A program made the translations under genes and the position numbers. The notes beneath the pieces are model-generated. The model did no database searches. It was not told the DNA's origin and worked only from the letters and a program-made list of their open reading frames with translations. From the NCBI GenBank assembly GCA_903870065.1, contig CAIQBN010000384.1:1-44867 (forward strand): DNA of 44,867 nt, read 5' to 3'. Of this stretch, positions 21,879 through 31,951 are shown piece after piece (within the stretch, counting starts at the first letter, position 1; every line of letters starts with the position of its first letter). This DNA is from an uncultured beta proteobacterium (lineage in GTDB: Bacteria; Pseudomonadota; Gammaproteobacteria; Burkholderiales; Burkholderiaceae_C).

Positions 21879-22472
21879 TCATTTTAGCTGAAGCCATTGG
21901 GACAGGTCCGCCGGGCTCAACCGCCCTAACTTTCGGTGCGCAATCAAGCCATCTGCACGCAACACCACGGTGAAGGGCAAGCCGCCCGCCAGATTTCCTA
22001 ACCCGCGGCCCAATTCAGTGCCTGACATTCCGGCCATGCCAACTGGAAAATCCAATGGCATATTGCGCATAAAAGCCTGCACCGGCGCCAGCCGGTCAAC
22101 GGCCAAGCCCAAAACTTGCCAACCTTTCGCGCGGTTTTGACGGTAGAAGTCATTAATTAGAGGCAATTCCTCAATACAGGGCGCGCACCAGGTTGCCCAA
22201 AAATTAATGAGCAATGGCCGCCCGCGCAGCGACTGCATAGTCACGGGCGCTCCCTGGGGTGTCTCCCATTGCATGGACCACAGACCATCGACCGGCGCAC
22301 CCAATGATGGCGACTCAGCTGTGTGGGTACGCCACCACGCCGCACCAACCCCCAGCAAGGCCGCCGATGCGGCAGTTGCTCCCAGTAACCAGCGACGCCC
22401 TGACAACTTGTCCACCTCCTTTGCCGCAAGGTCTGAAGCGGGTTCAGCTAATAATGGTTCTGGTGAATTCAT
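21879..22472 (-). CDS. TlpA-like membrane-anchored thiol-disulfide oxidoreductase
   Basis: N-terminal TM, LINFWATWCAPCIEELPLINDFY. Confidence 0.9.
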   Translation of the reverse strand: MNSPEPLLAEPASDLAAKEVDKLSGRRWLLGATAASAALLGVGAAWWRTHTAESPSLGAPVDGLWSMQWETPQGAPVTMQSLRGRPLLINFWATWCAPCIEELPLINDFYRQNRAKGWQVLGLAVDRLAPVQAFMRNMPLDFPVGMAGMSGTELGRGLGNLAGGLPFTVVLRADGLIAHRKLGRLSPADLSQWLQLK

Positions 22473-23062
22473 GGTTGAGTGTCCTGCAGCAAAGCGCGCA
22501 ATGCGGCCACGTCACCCCGAGGGCGTCGCCCTCGGGAATCCAATCGCATGGCACCGCGCATGTCATCCAAATCGTACACCAGCAGGTGCACGCCGACATA
22601 TTCACCCAATTCAGAACAAAGTGCCTGAACGCTCAGAGCATCAACCGTTTCACCGTGCAAGCCAGGAACCGACCGAGACTCATACTGCACACCCAGATCA
22701 ATCAACTCAATCTCAGCCGACTTAGAGTCATCACAAAACAATTGCAGGTAAATATCGGTGCGGCGGGTGGCACTGCCATGCCATACCGCGCCGGCGATGT
22801 GAGGCCGAAACCGCTCCAGCCGATTCATCCACTCCACTGCCAACCGGCGCAGTGCCCTGAGCTCCGCCGGTTGCGTCGCGCCACAAAAAATGGCGATGTA
22901 GTCCTCCACCGCGGCTTCAAGCCTATCGTTATCGGGCAGTGCCGTGCGCGGTGACATCCCCATTTGCTTGACGGCCCGCCGTTTGGCGGCGCCAAATGCA
23001 AGCCCTTCCTCAGCCACTATACGTGCGGCAACCGCAGCAATTTCACTCTTCAATTCATCCAT
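22469..23062 (-). CDS. Conserved hypothetical protein adjacent to mpl
   Basis: 197 aa; start/stop overlap with the downstream TlpA-like gene (ATGA). Confidence 0.7.
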   Translation of the reverse strand: MDELKSEIAAVAARIVAEEGLAFGAAKRRAVKQMGMSPRTALPDNDRLEAAVEDYIAIFCGATQPAELRALRRLAVEWMNRLERFRPHIAGAVWHGSATRRTDIYLQLFCDDSKSAEIELIDLGVQYESRSVPGLHGETVDALSVQALCSELGEYVGVHLLVYDLDDMRGAMRLDSRGRRPRGDVAALRALLQDTQP

Positions 23063-23108
23063 GCCACTATTTTGCCCACTTCAGGCATTCCCCGCGTCCA
23101 TTCCGGTT

Positions 23109-23156
23109 GCTATTCAATTGATAGCTGACTGCACATACTGGACGAGGGTTAGCGCC
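23109..23156 (+). repeat. Intergenic repeat copy B
   Basis: GCTATTCAATTGATAGC-N18-GAGGGTTAGCGCC. Confidence 0.85.
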
Positions 23157-23182
23157 AATAAATTCATTGACTGAGTCGTAGA

Positions 23183-24604
23183 ATGCGGCTCATGCATATT
23201 CATATTCTTGGTATTTGTGGCACCTTTATGGGTGGTCTGGCCGCACTGGCAAGAGAAGCCGGGCATCGGGTAACCGGTTGTGATTCGGGGGTCTATCCGC
23301 CCATGAGTGACCAATTGCGGGCCTTGGACATTGCTCTGATAGAAGGCTTTAATGCGGACCAACTGAGTCTCAAACCCGACATGTTCGTGATCGGCAATGT
23401 GGTCAGCCGCAAGCGCCTGGCGGATGGCAGCCCAAAGTTTCCCCTGATGGAGGCAATTCTGGACGCCGGCGCAGCGTACACCAGTGGCCCGCAGTGGTTG
23501 GCTGAGCATATTTTGCAGGGGCGCCATGTCCTGGCAGTTGCAGGGACACACGGCAAGACCACCACCACGGCAATGCTGACATGGATTCTTGAATGTTCCG
23601 GCCTGAATCCTGGGTTTTTGGTCGGCGGTGTTCCGCTCAATTTCGGTGTATCCGCACGTCTCGGAACCGGTTCGGCGTTTGTGATTGAGGCCGATGAATA
23701 CGACACGGCCTTTTTTGACAAACGCAGCAAGTTTGTTCATTACCGACCCCGCACAGCCATTCTCAACAACCTGGAGTTCGATCACGCTGATATCTTTGAC
23801 GATCTGGCGGCGATTGAACGCCAGTTTCACCACTTGGTGCGCACCATACCAGCGTCCGGTCGCATCATCGTGAATGATTTGGAGGAGAGCCTCACCCGCG
23901 TGCTGCACCAGGGTTGCTGGAGCGAAGTGCGCAGTTTTGGTAGTGCCGTCAGTGATTTCACAGCGAATGGGGAGCCGCACTCATTTGACGTTTTGCAGTC
24001 GGGCAAGTCGCTCGCCCACCTTGAGTGGGCCATCGGTGGCACACACAACCAACTCAATGCCCTGGCCGCTATCGCTGCAGCCGAGCATGTTGGTGTTTCA
24101 GTGCCATCGTCAGTTAGCGCCTTGACGCAATTTCAAAACGTCAAGCGCCGCATGGAAGTCCGTGCACGCGTTCAATTTCAACGGCTTGGCAGTGCGCACA
24201 GCAGCGCACCGGCGTCTCCCGTCACGATTTACGATGATTTTGCACACCACCCCACGGCTATCCGGACCACAATCAATGGCCTTCGCCGTCAGGTCGGCAC
24301 TGAACGCATACTGGCTGTGTTTGAGCCGCGCAGCAACACCATGAAGCTGGGCGCGATGAAGTCACAGTTGCCCTGGAGCCTGGAGGAAGCTGATCTGGCG
24401 TTTTGTCACTCGGGGGGACTGGACTGGGATGCGGACGAGGCTCTGGCCCCGATGGGTGAACGTGCACACGTTGCTTGCAACGTGGACGAGCTGGTCGCAG
24501 AGGTTCTTGAAAGCGTGCGCAGTGGAGACCATATTGTGTGCATGAGCAATGGCGGGTTTGGCGGTATTCACGCAAAATTGGCGAAGGCACTTCAAAATTC
24601 ATAG
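23183..24604 (+). CDS. mpl: UDP-N-acetylmuramate:L-alanyl-gamma-D-glutamyl-meso-diaminopimelate ligase
   Basis: MHIHILGICGTFMGGLAALAREAGHRVTGCD, AVAGTHGKTTTTAML, EADEYDTAFFDKRSKFVHYRP; true start may be ATG 23192. Confidence 0.95.
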   Translation: MRLMHIHILGICGTFMGGLAALAREAGHRVTGCDSGVYPPMSDQLRALDIALIEGFNADQLSLKPDMFVIGNVVSRKRLADGSPKFPLMEAILDAGAAYTSGPQWLAEHILQGRHVLAVAGTHGKTTTTAMLTWILECSGLNPGFLVGGVPLNFGVSARLGTGSAFVIEADEYDTAFFDKRSKFVHYRPRTAILNNLEFDHADIFDDLAAIERQFHHLVRTIPASGRIIVNDLEESLTRVLHQGCWSEVRSFGSAVSDFTANGEPHSFDVLQSGKSLAHLEWAIGGTHNQLNALAAIAAAEHVGVSVPSSVSALTQFQNVKRRMEVRARVQFQRLGSAHSSAPASPVTIYDDFAHHPTAIRTTINGLRRQVGTERILAVFEPRSNTMKLGAMKSQLPWSLEEADLAFCHSGGLDWDADEALAPMGERAHVACNVDELVAEVLESVRSGDHIVCMSNGGFGGIHAKLAKALQNS

Positions 24605-24635
24605 CGCACTTTTTATACGGGACGAGGGCAAAGGC
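24589..24635 (+). repeat. Intergenic repeat copy C (degenerate left arm)
   Basis: ACTTCAAAATTCATAGC-N18-GAGGGCAAAGGC; contains the mpl stop. Confidence 0.65.
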
Positions 24636-24664
24636 ATGTTATTACCCTGGTCTTCGGCAACAGC

Positions 24665-25057
24665 ATGAAATGGTTGCAAAAAATTCCGCACAGTGTGCGT
24701 TCGAGTAGCGGCCTGGAGTGGCGTCTTTGGCGCAAGCTCCCGATTATTGCGCTATTGGGGACCGCGTTACCGCTGCTCGTTCTCGTCGCAGTGCATGGGC
24801 TGGCGGAACCGGATTCCACCGCGGCACAAGCACGCTGGCTTCAAATCGCAAATTATTTTGTCTGGGCGCTGCTGATTTTTCATTGGACCATGGTCATCAC
24901 CGTCGGTATTGGCTGCGTCATTGTCATGATCATGAAGGGTCCCGGCTACCATGCCGACAGTTACCCAGTCTCGCACAGTGATCGGCCTCGCGCGACACCG
25001 GAAAGCGATGATGAGGCCGCTGCGGGTCGCCCCGCGGACCCAAGGGAAACTACGTAG
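24665..25057 (+). CDS. Hypothetical membrane protein (two TM segments)
   Basis: Hydrophobic LPIIALLGTALPLLVLVAVHGLA and FHWTMVITVGIGCVIVMIM segments. Confidence 0.6.
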   Translation: MKWLQKIPHSVRSSSGLEWRLWRKLPIIALLGTALPLLVLVAVHGLAEPDSTAAQARWLQIANYFVWALLIFHWTMVITVGIGCVIVMIMKGPGYHADSYPVSHSDRPRATPESDDEAAAGRPADPRETT

Positions 25058-25105
25058 ACGGCGCGCGCTAGCATCGCAGGCTTGACTGCCACAACGGAGG
25101 CTCGC

Positions 25106-27061
25106 ATGCATACCCATTTCAAAAACGCCGCGCCACAAGGCGCGCAACGCAACAAGGTTGTCACAGCAACTGAGGCAGTGCGCCTGATCCATGACGGTGA
25201 CACGGTGGCTACCGGCGGTTTTGTTGGTATCGGTTTTGCTGAGTCGATTGCAGTGGCGCTGGAAAATCGATTCCTTAGCCTGCAGGAAGAGACCGGCATA
25301 GGGTCTCCGCGCAACTTGACCCTGGTCTATGCGGCAGGGCAAGGTGATGGAGGCAGTCGTGGCCTCAATCACCTGGGGCATGCCGGCATGATCAAGCGGG
25401 TTGTTGGTGGCCACTGGGGATTGGTACCCGCGCTGCAAAAGCTGGCAATTAACAATGCAATAGAGGCATATAACCTGCCACAAGGCGTGATTGCCCACCT
25501 GTTTCGTGACATTGCCGCCCGCAAGCCCGGCACGCTCACGCACGTTGGCATCGACACCTTTGTTGACCCACGCTGGGGCGGCGGAAAAATCAACACACGC
25601 ACCACAGAAGATTTGGTCAGCCTGATGGAGGTTAATGGAAAGGAATACCTTTTCTACAAGGCATTTCCAATTTCCGTGGGCATCATTCGCGCGACAACGG
25701 CCGACCCCGATGGCAACCTGACCATGGAACGCGAAGCCTTGACCCTGGAGGCATTGGCCATCGCCATGGCGGCGCGCAACTCCGGGGGGATCGTGATCGC
25801 GCAAGTTGAGCGCATTGCCGAGCGAGGTACCCTGCATCCGCGCCTAGTCAAAGTGCCCGGTGTCCTGGTCGATGCCGTCGTGATTGCGACTGAGCCTGCG
25901 CACCATATGCAGACTTTTTCCGAAGCCTACAACCCCGCATACTCGGGCGAGATCCGTGTACCGCAGGACTCGCTGTCGGTCATGCCCTTGTGCGAGCGCA
26001 AGGTGATTGCCCGGCGGGCCGCCCTGGAATTGCGGCCCAACAGCGTTGTCAATTTGGGGATTGGCATGCCGGAGGGCGTTGCCAGCGTTGGCGCTGAAGA
26101 AAAGATTATCGACCTCGTCACGCTGACCGCCGAGCCAGGAGTCATTGGTGGAATTCCCGCCAGTGGAATGAGCTTTGGGGCGGCAGTCAATGCGCAAGCC
26201 GTAATTGACCAGCCGAATCAATTCGACTTCTATGACGGCGGCGGTCTTGATATTGCCGTGCTGGGCTTGGCTCAGGCCGATGCACACGGTAATCTGAATG
26301 TTAGCAAGTTCGGGCCGCGGCTGGCTGGAGCCGGTGGCTTCATCAATATCAGCCAGAACGCCAAGACCGTGGTGATGGTGGGCACCTTCACTGCCGGCGG
26401 GCTCGATATTCGCCTACAGAACGGGCGACTGCAAATTCGCAGCGAAGGCAGCACACATAAGTTTGTGCAGGCCGTCGAGCACCGCACTTTCAGCGGTCGC
26501 GAGGCATGCAAGCGCGGGCAGCGCGTGTTGTATGTCACCGAACGCTGCGTCTTCCAGCTCAAGCCCGATGGCGACGAGGGCAGCCTGGAACTGATCGAAA
26601 TTGCGCCTGGCATTGACCTGGAGCGCGACGTGCTGGCGCACATGGATTTCATGCCAGGCATCAGCCCGAACCTGCGCCTGATGGATGCCGCGCTATTCGC
26701 CGATGAACCGATGGGTCTGCGCGAGAGGCTGTTGGACACACCGTTGGCGCAGCGTTTTGAGCTCGACCAGGAACACCGACTCTTGTTTATCAATTTTGAG
26801 GGTCTCGCGGTCGATCAACCCGGAGACATCGCCGATATCGAACACCACCTCACGGCAATGCTTGAGCCGCTGGGCCAGCGCGTGGCGGTGGTGGTGAACT
26901 ACGACAGTTGCAGCATTTTGCCGCCACTCATCGATGACTACTCGGAGATGGTCAAACGCATGACCGATCGCTATTACAGCCGCGTCACCCGTTACGGCAC
27001 GGGCGGGTTTCTGAAGGCCAAACTGGACGCACTCAGGGGCTCGGCCGCTCCCATGCAATGA
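25106..27061 (+). CDS. Acyl-CoA:acetate/3-ketoacid CoA-transferase, long form
   Basis: [30 protein letters not shown]; second half [22 protein letters not shown]; extra C-terminal about 120 aa. Confidence 0.88.
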   Translation: MHTHFKNAAPQGAQRNKVVTATEAVRLIHDGDTVATGGFVGIGFAESIAVALENRFLSLQEETGIGSPRNLTLVYAAGQGDGGSRGLNHLGHAGMIKRVVGGHWGLVPALQKLAINNAIEAYNLPQGVIAHLFRDIAARKPGTLTHVGIDTFVDPRWGGGKINTRTTEDLVSLMEVNGKEYLFYKAFPISVGIIRATTADPDGNLTMEREALTLEALAIAMAARNSGGIVIAQVERIAERGTLHPRLVKVPGVLVDAVVIATEPAHHMQTFSEAYNPAYSGEIRVPQDSLSVMPLCERKVIARRAALELRPNSVVNLGIGMPEGVASVGAEEKIIDLVTLTAEPGVIGGIPASGMSFGAAVNAQAVIDQPNQFDFYDGGGLDIAVLGLAQADAHGNLNVSKFGPRLAGAGGFINISQNAKTVVMVGTFTAGGLDIRLQNGRLQIRSEGSTHKFVQAVEHRTFSGREACKRGQRVLYVTERCVFQLKPDGDEGSLELIEIAPGIDLERDVLAHMDFMPGISPNLRLMDAALFADEPMGLRERLLDTPLAQRFELDQEHRLLFINFEGLAVDQPGDIADIEHHLTAMLEPLGQRVAVVVNYDSCSILPPLIDDYSEMVKRMTDRYYSRVTRYGTGGFLKAKLDALRGSAAPMQ

Positions 27062-27129
27062 CGTAGATCAATGACACGGCAGCCCAGGCGTTGCACACTG
27101 GGTCTCTCTATCACCAATGAGGACCTGCC

Positions 27130-27273
27130 ATGAAACTGTTGTCTGATCTGTTTAGCACCGATTACGGCCTGATGAGCATTTCCGGTATTGTTTTCATGCT
27201 GGGCATGGGTGTATTTTTCCTGCGCTTCTTCAAGCGCAAGATGGCTGAGGACGCCGCAAACGCAGGCAAGTAG
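27130..27273 (+). CDS. 47-aa single-TM protein, DUF3149-like
   Basis: MKLLSDLFSTDYGLMSISGIVFMLGMGVFFLRFFKRKMAEDAANAGK; below the ORF track size limit; atgagg-type RBS upstream. Confidence 0.7.
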   Translation: MKLLSDLFSTDYGLMSISGIVFMLGMGVFFLRFFKRKMAEDAANAGK

Positions 27274-27406
27274 CCTCGCAGCGGGCGGCCAGCAACGCCA
27301 CCCACCGATCCTGCCTTAAATACCCGCGCCAGCGCGTGCTAGCGCGTGCATCCGGACACGCTGGACGGATTCCGGTTACACTGCAAGTAATTACTCAATT
27401 ACTTCA

Positions 27407-28096
27407 GTGAAGATGGAACTAGACAAGCGACGAACCAAGCAGGCCACATCGGTTCGGCGGGCGGAGTTTGTTGCAGCGGCGCTGGAACTGGCTGCGATAC
27501 GCAGCCCGGTTGACATTACAACGACTGACTTGGCACACGCAGTCGGCATCAGCCAGGGCGCAGTTTTTCGCCACTTCGCGAGCAAAGAGGCCATCTGGCT
27601 TGCGGTACTGGACTGGGCCACATCCGCACTAATGGAACAGTTGCAGACTGCCGCTCGCGATGACACGAAACCACCCGGCCGCAGAGATCCCCTGGCGGCG
27701 TTGCATGCAGTTTTTTCGGCCCACGTAGCTTTTGTGATTGCGCACCCTGGTGTGCCACGTATCATCTTTCAAGAGCTGCAGCACGCCCACGACACGGAGC
27801 TCAAGGCGCGCGTACGCATGCTGATGCAGCAGTACCGCAGCCTCATCATGCAGCTGTTGGTCGAAGCGAACGAGCAGCAGTTGCTGGCACCTGCACTGGA
27901 CGTGCAGTCTGGCGCAGTGGCCTTTCTGGGGGCGGTTCAAGGACTCATCCTGCAGTCTCTTGTGAGTGGCCGGGTCCAGTCCATGCTGGACCAGGCACCT
28001 GGCGTGTTTTCCATTTATTTGCGTGGCATCACCGGCGGCCCGGGTGTTGATTTCGCGCAGCATCGTGTCCCTGGCGGACCAGAAAGAACACCATGA
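27407..28096 (+). CDS. TetR/AcrR family transcriptional regulator
   Basis: N-terminal HTH DLAHAVGISQGAVFRHFASKEAIWLAVLDW. Confidence 0.9.
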   Translation: MKMELDKRRTKQATSVRRAEFVAAALELAAIRSPVDITTTDLAHAVGISQGAVFRHFASKEAIWLAVLDWATSALMEQLQTAARDDTKPPGRRDPLAALHAVFSAHVAFVIAHPGVPRIIFQELQHAHDTELKARVRMLMQQYRSLIMQLLVEANEQQLLAPALDVQSGAVAFLGAVQGLILQSLVSGRVQSMLDQAPGVFSIYLRGITGGPGVDFAQHRVPGGPERTP

Positions 28097-29313
28097 AAGC
28101 CCCTCGCGCACTTTTGCGTCGCATCGCACTGTTCGCCATACTGCTGGCGATACTGGCCGCAATCATGTGGGTTGCGCTGCGCAGCGGTCCGCTGGCCGCC
28201 ACACGGGTGACCACCACCAACGTGCAGGAAGCCCAGCTCAAACCCGCCATCTTTGGTATCGGAACCGTAGAGGCCAGGCGCAGCTGGCTGCTCGGCCCGA
28301 CGAATGCCGCACGGGTGCTGGTGGTTAAGGTGGATGTAGGCGACACGGTGCACGCCGGGCAGTTGCTGGCCGAAATGGACCCGGTCGATCTGGACGACCG
28401 CCTGAGGGCCCTAGATGCAGCGCTGGCCCGCGCCGGCAGTTCCAAGCGCGCGTCCCAGGCCCAGCTTGCCGACGCCAGCGCGCGGCGCAACCTGGCTACC
28501 GTCAATTTGCAGCGCAATCAGGATTTGGCTGCAAAAAATTTCATCAGCGCGGGTGCGCTGGAATCGCGCCTGCAAGAAATGGCGTCCGCCGAGGCGGCGC
28601 TGCAGGCAGCAGAAGCCAACCTGGCAGGCGCCGGGCAGGATTTCGCGCGCCAGCAAGCTGAACGCAACGCACTGGCACGTCAGCGCACAACCGCCCGCCT
28701 GTTGGCACCAGCCGACGCAATTGTCACCAGCCGGGATGCCGAAGCGGGCTCCACTGTGGTGGCGGGGCAGCCGGTACTTCGCTTGATCGACCCGAGTAGT
28801 CTGTGGATCAGGTTGCGTGTGGATCAAGGCCGCTCCAGGGGACTTGCGCCGGGATTGCCGGCTCGCATTACCTTGCGCTCCCAGCCGGGTCAAACCATGG
28901 CCGGGAAGGTCGCCCGTGTTGAACTGCTGGCCGATAGCGTGACCGAAGAACGCATCGTGCAAGTGGCGTTTGACGCGCCAAACACGTCCGCAGCATCCGT
29001 AGGAGAACTGGCCGAGGTCACTCTGGATTTGCCACAAACTGCGCCTGCACTTGTGCTGCCCAATGCGGCCATCCAGCGCCAGCAGGGGCAAGTCGGTGTC
29101 TGGCGGCTCGGCGCTGCGGGCACTCCAGAATTTGCACCGGTACAACTGGGTATGGACAGCCTTGATGGACGGGTACAAGTACTCAAAGGGCTGCAAACCG
29201 GTGACACGATAGTCGTCTATAGCCAGGCTGCCCTCACTGCCCAGACACGGGTGCAGGTGGTCGATACACTTTCCAAAGCGCCACAGCAAGTCCGGCCGGG
29301 GGACGCCCCATGA
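28093..29313 (+). CDS. Periplasmic adaptor (HlyD/MFP) subunit of a DevB-like exporter
   Basis: N-terminal TM, lipoyl and coiled-coil regions, ATG overlapping the TetR stop. Confidence 0.88.
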   Translation: MKAPRALLRRIALFAILLAILAAIMWVALRSGPLAATRVTTTNVQEAQLKPAIFGIGTVEARRSWLLGPTNAARVLVVKVDVGDTVHAGQLLAEMDPVDLDDRLRALDAALARAGSSKRASQAQLADASARRNLATVNLQRNQDLAAKNFISAGALESRLQEMASAEAALQAAEANLAGAGQDFARQQAERNALARQRTTARLLAPADAIVTSRDAEAGSTVVAGQPVLRLIDPSSLWIRLRVDQGRSRGLAPGLPARITLRSQPGQTMAGKVARVELLADSVTEERIVQVAFDAPNTSAASVGELAEVTLDLPQTAPALVLPNAAIQRQQGQVGVWRLGAAGTPEFAPVQLGMDSLDGRVQVLKGLQTGDTIVVYSQAALTAQTRVQVVDTLSKAPQQVRPGDAP

Positions 29314-30503
29314 TCAGCCTGGCCGGGCGAGACATTGCCCACAGCTGGAGCAAGTTCGCACTTACTGGCATGGGTTTGGGCCTTTTGATCGGCGTCACGC
29401 TGACCATGGCTGGCGTCTACCGCGGCATGGTTGACGACGCCCGCGCGCTACTGAACAACAGCCGCGCCGACCTGTGGGTGGTTCAAAAGGATACGCAAGG
29501 TCCCTATGCCGAGTCATCCAGCATCCGGGACGATGCGGTGCGCAGCGTGCGCGGCATGCCGGGCGTCGCCCTGGCGTCCAACGTAACCTATTTCACGATG
29601 CAGGTGCAAGGGGCCGATGGCGGTGACACGCGCGCCATGGTGGTGGGAGTGGAGAACGGCCTGCCGGGCGAGCCGGGTTATCTGATTGCCGGACGCCACA
29701 TGACCCGCAGCCACTATGAGGCCGTTGCCGATGTCAAAACCGGCTTTTCGGTGGGCGAGCGCGTCCACATTCGCCGGCACACCTATACGGTGGTCGGGCT
29801 GACCCAACGCATGGTGTCCTCGGGCGGCGACCCGATGATTTTCATTTCGCTGAAAGACGCACAGGAGGCGCAGTTTTTGAAGGACAACGATGCCATTCAC
29901 AATGATCGCAACCGCACAGCCGCCAACCCGGCCTTTAACCGACCCGCCGTACCCGGCCTGCTCGAAGCCGTGCAGTCTTTACAGACCAGCAGCCACAATG
30001 TCAACGCAGTACTGGTTCAAGTTGCGCCGGGCTTTGATGCAGAACAAGTGGCGCAGCCCATTCGGCGCTGGAAGCACCTGCAGGTATTCACCCGCGAAGG
30101 GATGGAAGACATCCTGGTAGCCAAGCTGATTGCCACATCGGCCAAGCAAATCGGCATGTTTCTGGTCATTCTGGCGATCGTCAGCGCGGCCATCGTGGCC
30201 TTCATTATTTACACCATGACCATGGGAAAAATCCGCGAGATCGCGGTGCTCAAACTCATCGGCACCCGCAATCTGACCATTGCCAGCATGATTTTGCAGC
30301 AAGCAATGGGCCTGGGCCTGATCGGATTTGCTGTGGGCAAGGTTGCGGCAACCTTCTGGGCGCCGGTATTCCCCAAATTTGTTCTGCTGCTTACACAGGA
30401 TGCCATTACCGGGTTGGTGGTCACCCTGCTGATTTGTGCGTTGGCAAGCACCCTTGCCATTCGGGCGGCACTGCGCGTTGACCCTGCGCAGGCGATCGGG
30501 TAA
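29310..30503 (+). CDS. DevC/FtsX-like ABC transporter permease
   Basis: MISLAGRDIAHSWSKFALTGMGLGLLIGVTLTMAG, periplasmic domain, three C-terminal TMs. Confidence 0.9.
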   Translation: MISLAGRDIAHSWSKFALTGMGLGLLIGVTLTMAGVYRGMVDDARALLNNSRADLWVVQKDTQGPYAESSSIRDDAVRSVRGMPGVALASNVTYFTMQVQGADGGDTRAMVVGVENGLPGEPGYLIAGRHMTRSHYEAVADVKTGFSVGERVHIRRHTYTVVGLTQRMVSSGGDPMIFISLKDAQEAQFLKDNDAIHNDRNRTAANPAFNRPAVPGLLEAVQSLQTSSHNVNAVLVQVAPGFDAEQVAQPIRRWKHLQVFTREGMEDILVAKLIATSAKQIGMFLVILAIVSAAIVAFIIYTMTMGKIREIAVLKLIGTRNLTIASMILQQAMGLGLIGFAVGKVAATFWAPVFPKFVLLLTQDAITGLVVTLLICALASTLAIRAALRVDPAQAIG

Positions 30504-30507
30504 AGCC

Positions 30508-31248
30508 ATGCAAACATTAACCCAGTCTGTTCCTGATCGCACCACAGGCGGCATCCTGATTGAAAACCTGCGTAAGGTGTATGGTCAGGGTGACACCGCA
30601 GTCGAAGCACTTAAAAACGTGAACATGGCCGTATCCCCGGGTGAAGTGGTCGGTCTGGTAGGGCCATCGGGCTCGGGCAAGAGCACCTTGCTCAAATGCC
30701 TGGGTGCCATCATCGAGCCCACCTCGGGTCGGATGACTCTGGGCCAGGATGTCATTTACGACAATGGCTGGAAAGTACGCGACCTGCGCGCCCTGCGGCG
30801 CGACCGCATCGGCTTTGTTTTCCAGGCGCCCTACCTGATTCCGTTTCTGGACGTCATGGATAACGTCGCCCTGCTGCCGATGTTGGCCGGTAAAGCCAAC
30901 GCACAATCCCGAGTCCGCGCCCTGGAGCTGCTGACCGCACTTGACGTGCAGCACCGCGCCAAAGCCCAGCCCTCGCAGCTATCGGGTGGCGAGCAGCAGC
31001 GTGTGTCCATCGCACGCGCCTTGGCCAACCGCCCGCCGGTCATCCTGGCCGACGAGCCCACTGCGCCACTGGACAGCGAACGCGCCCTGGGCGTGATGCG
31101 CATCCTGAACCAGATGGCGAAACAGGCCCAGACCGCCATCATCGTGGTCACGCACGACGAGAAGATCATTCCAACATTCAAACGGATTTACCACATACGC
31201 GATGGTCAAACCGTGGAAGAGGCAGGCGAGGGGCGTTCACTAGACTGA
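30508..31248 (+). CDS. DevA/LolD-like ABC transporter ATPase
   Basis: [50 protein letters not shown]. Confidence 0.95.
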   Translation: MQTLTQSVPDRTTGGILIENLRKVYGQGDTAVEALKNVNMAVSPGEVVGLVGPSGSGKSTLLKCLGAIIEPTSGRMTLGQDVIYDNGWKVRDLRALRRDRIGFVFQAPYLIPFLDVMDNVALLPMLAGKANAQSRVRALELLTALDVQHRAKAQPSQLSGGEQQRVSIARALANRPPVILADEPTAPLDSERALGVMRILNQMAKQAQTAIIVVTHDEKIIPTFKRIYHIRDGQTVEEAGEGRSLD

Positions 31249-31267
31249 CAAAGTTAGTGATCAAATC

Positions 31268-31316
31268 GCCTGTTAGCCCTCGTATTCATTGCACATGAAG
31301 CTATATATTTTGTAGC
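31268..31316 (-). repeat. Intergenic repeat copy D
   Basis: GCTACAAAATATATAGC-N18-GAGGGCTAACAGGC on the minus strand. Confidence 0.85.
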
Positions 31317-31355
31317 TAATTTGATTTATTGGATCACTGCTGGCACTCCCGTGGT

Positions 31356-31700
31356 TCAACGACCGATTCGCGTCCAGAAGGGCGTAACGATTTGACCGCT
31401 GCGCCGCGCCAGGAACAGCAAAGTCCCGGTGACACCGAGCACGACAATGAGACCAATGGCCGAGCCTTCCAAGCCGAACGCGCCACCGGTTATCCATTCG
31501 GGTGCGCCCAGTGCAATCCAGCTTCCCAGTGATTCCTGCACCAATCGGAACAACACGCCACGCATCAGCATCTCTTCGATCAAGCCAAAGGTTTAGGCCA
31601 ACAAAAAAATATACCGCGTCGTCACCCACTCCCCGTGCCCAGACCAGAGCGGAAACACATTTGCTGTAAATCGCCGCGCCTCGAACCTTGCGGCCAGCTA
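31356..31700 (-). pseudogene. Decayed CPBP-family intramembrane metalloprotease
   Basis: Same-frame reading NVFPLWSGHGEWVTTRYIFLLA*TFGLIEEMLMRGVLFRLVQESLGSWIALGAPEWITGGAFGLEGS...; EExxxR retained, in-frame stop, no later His motifs. Upstream (5') boundary approximate. Confidence 0.75.
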
Positions 31701-31951
31701 GCTGAAATTGCGCACCAGCGGGTTTGAGGGTTCGGCGTGCAGCGTCAAATAGCAGCCTACGGTTGACGGTCAGTGGCTCTTTCCAACTGACGAAGTATCG
31801 CAAATAAGGAAAGTTGTGCCGTGCTCCCTGGCGCTGACTCGCCAAGTGCGCCTGCGGCATGCGAACCACCTTCACCGCTGCCGTGGCACCCAAGGCGCTG
31901 GTGCGAGTTGAGCGAGTTGCACAGCATTAACCTTACTTGGATACTACAGCT

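Noticed and set aside
24767-25837. 356-aa minus-strand ORF opposite the CoA-transferase start
   Set aside because: Antisense shadow spanning two genes.
31273-31893. 206-aa minus-strand ORF over the CPBP remnant
   Set aside because: Frame gives no CPBP motifs; the protease signature is in a different frame, so this ORF is taken as spurious.
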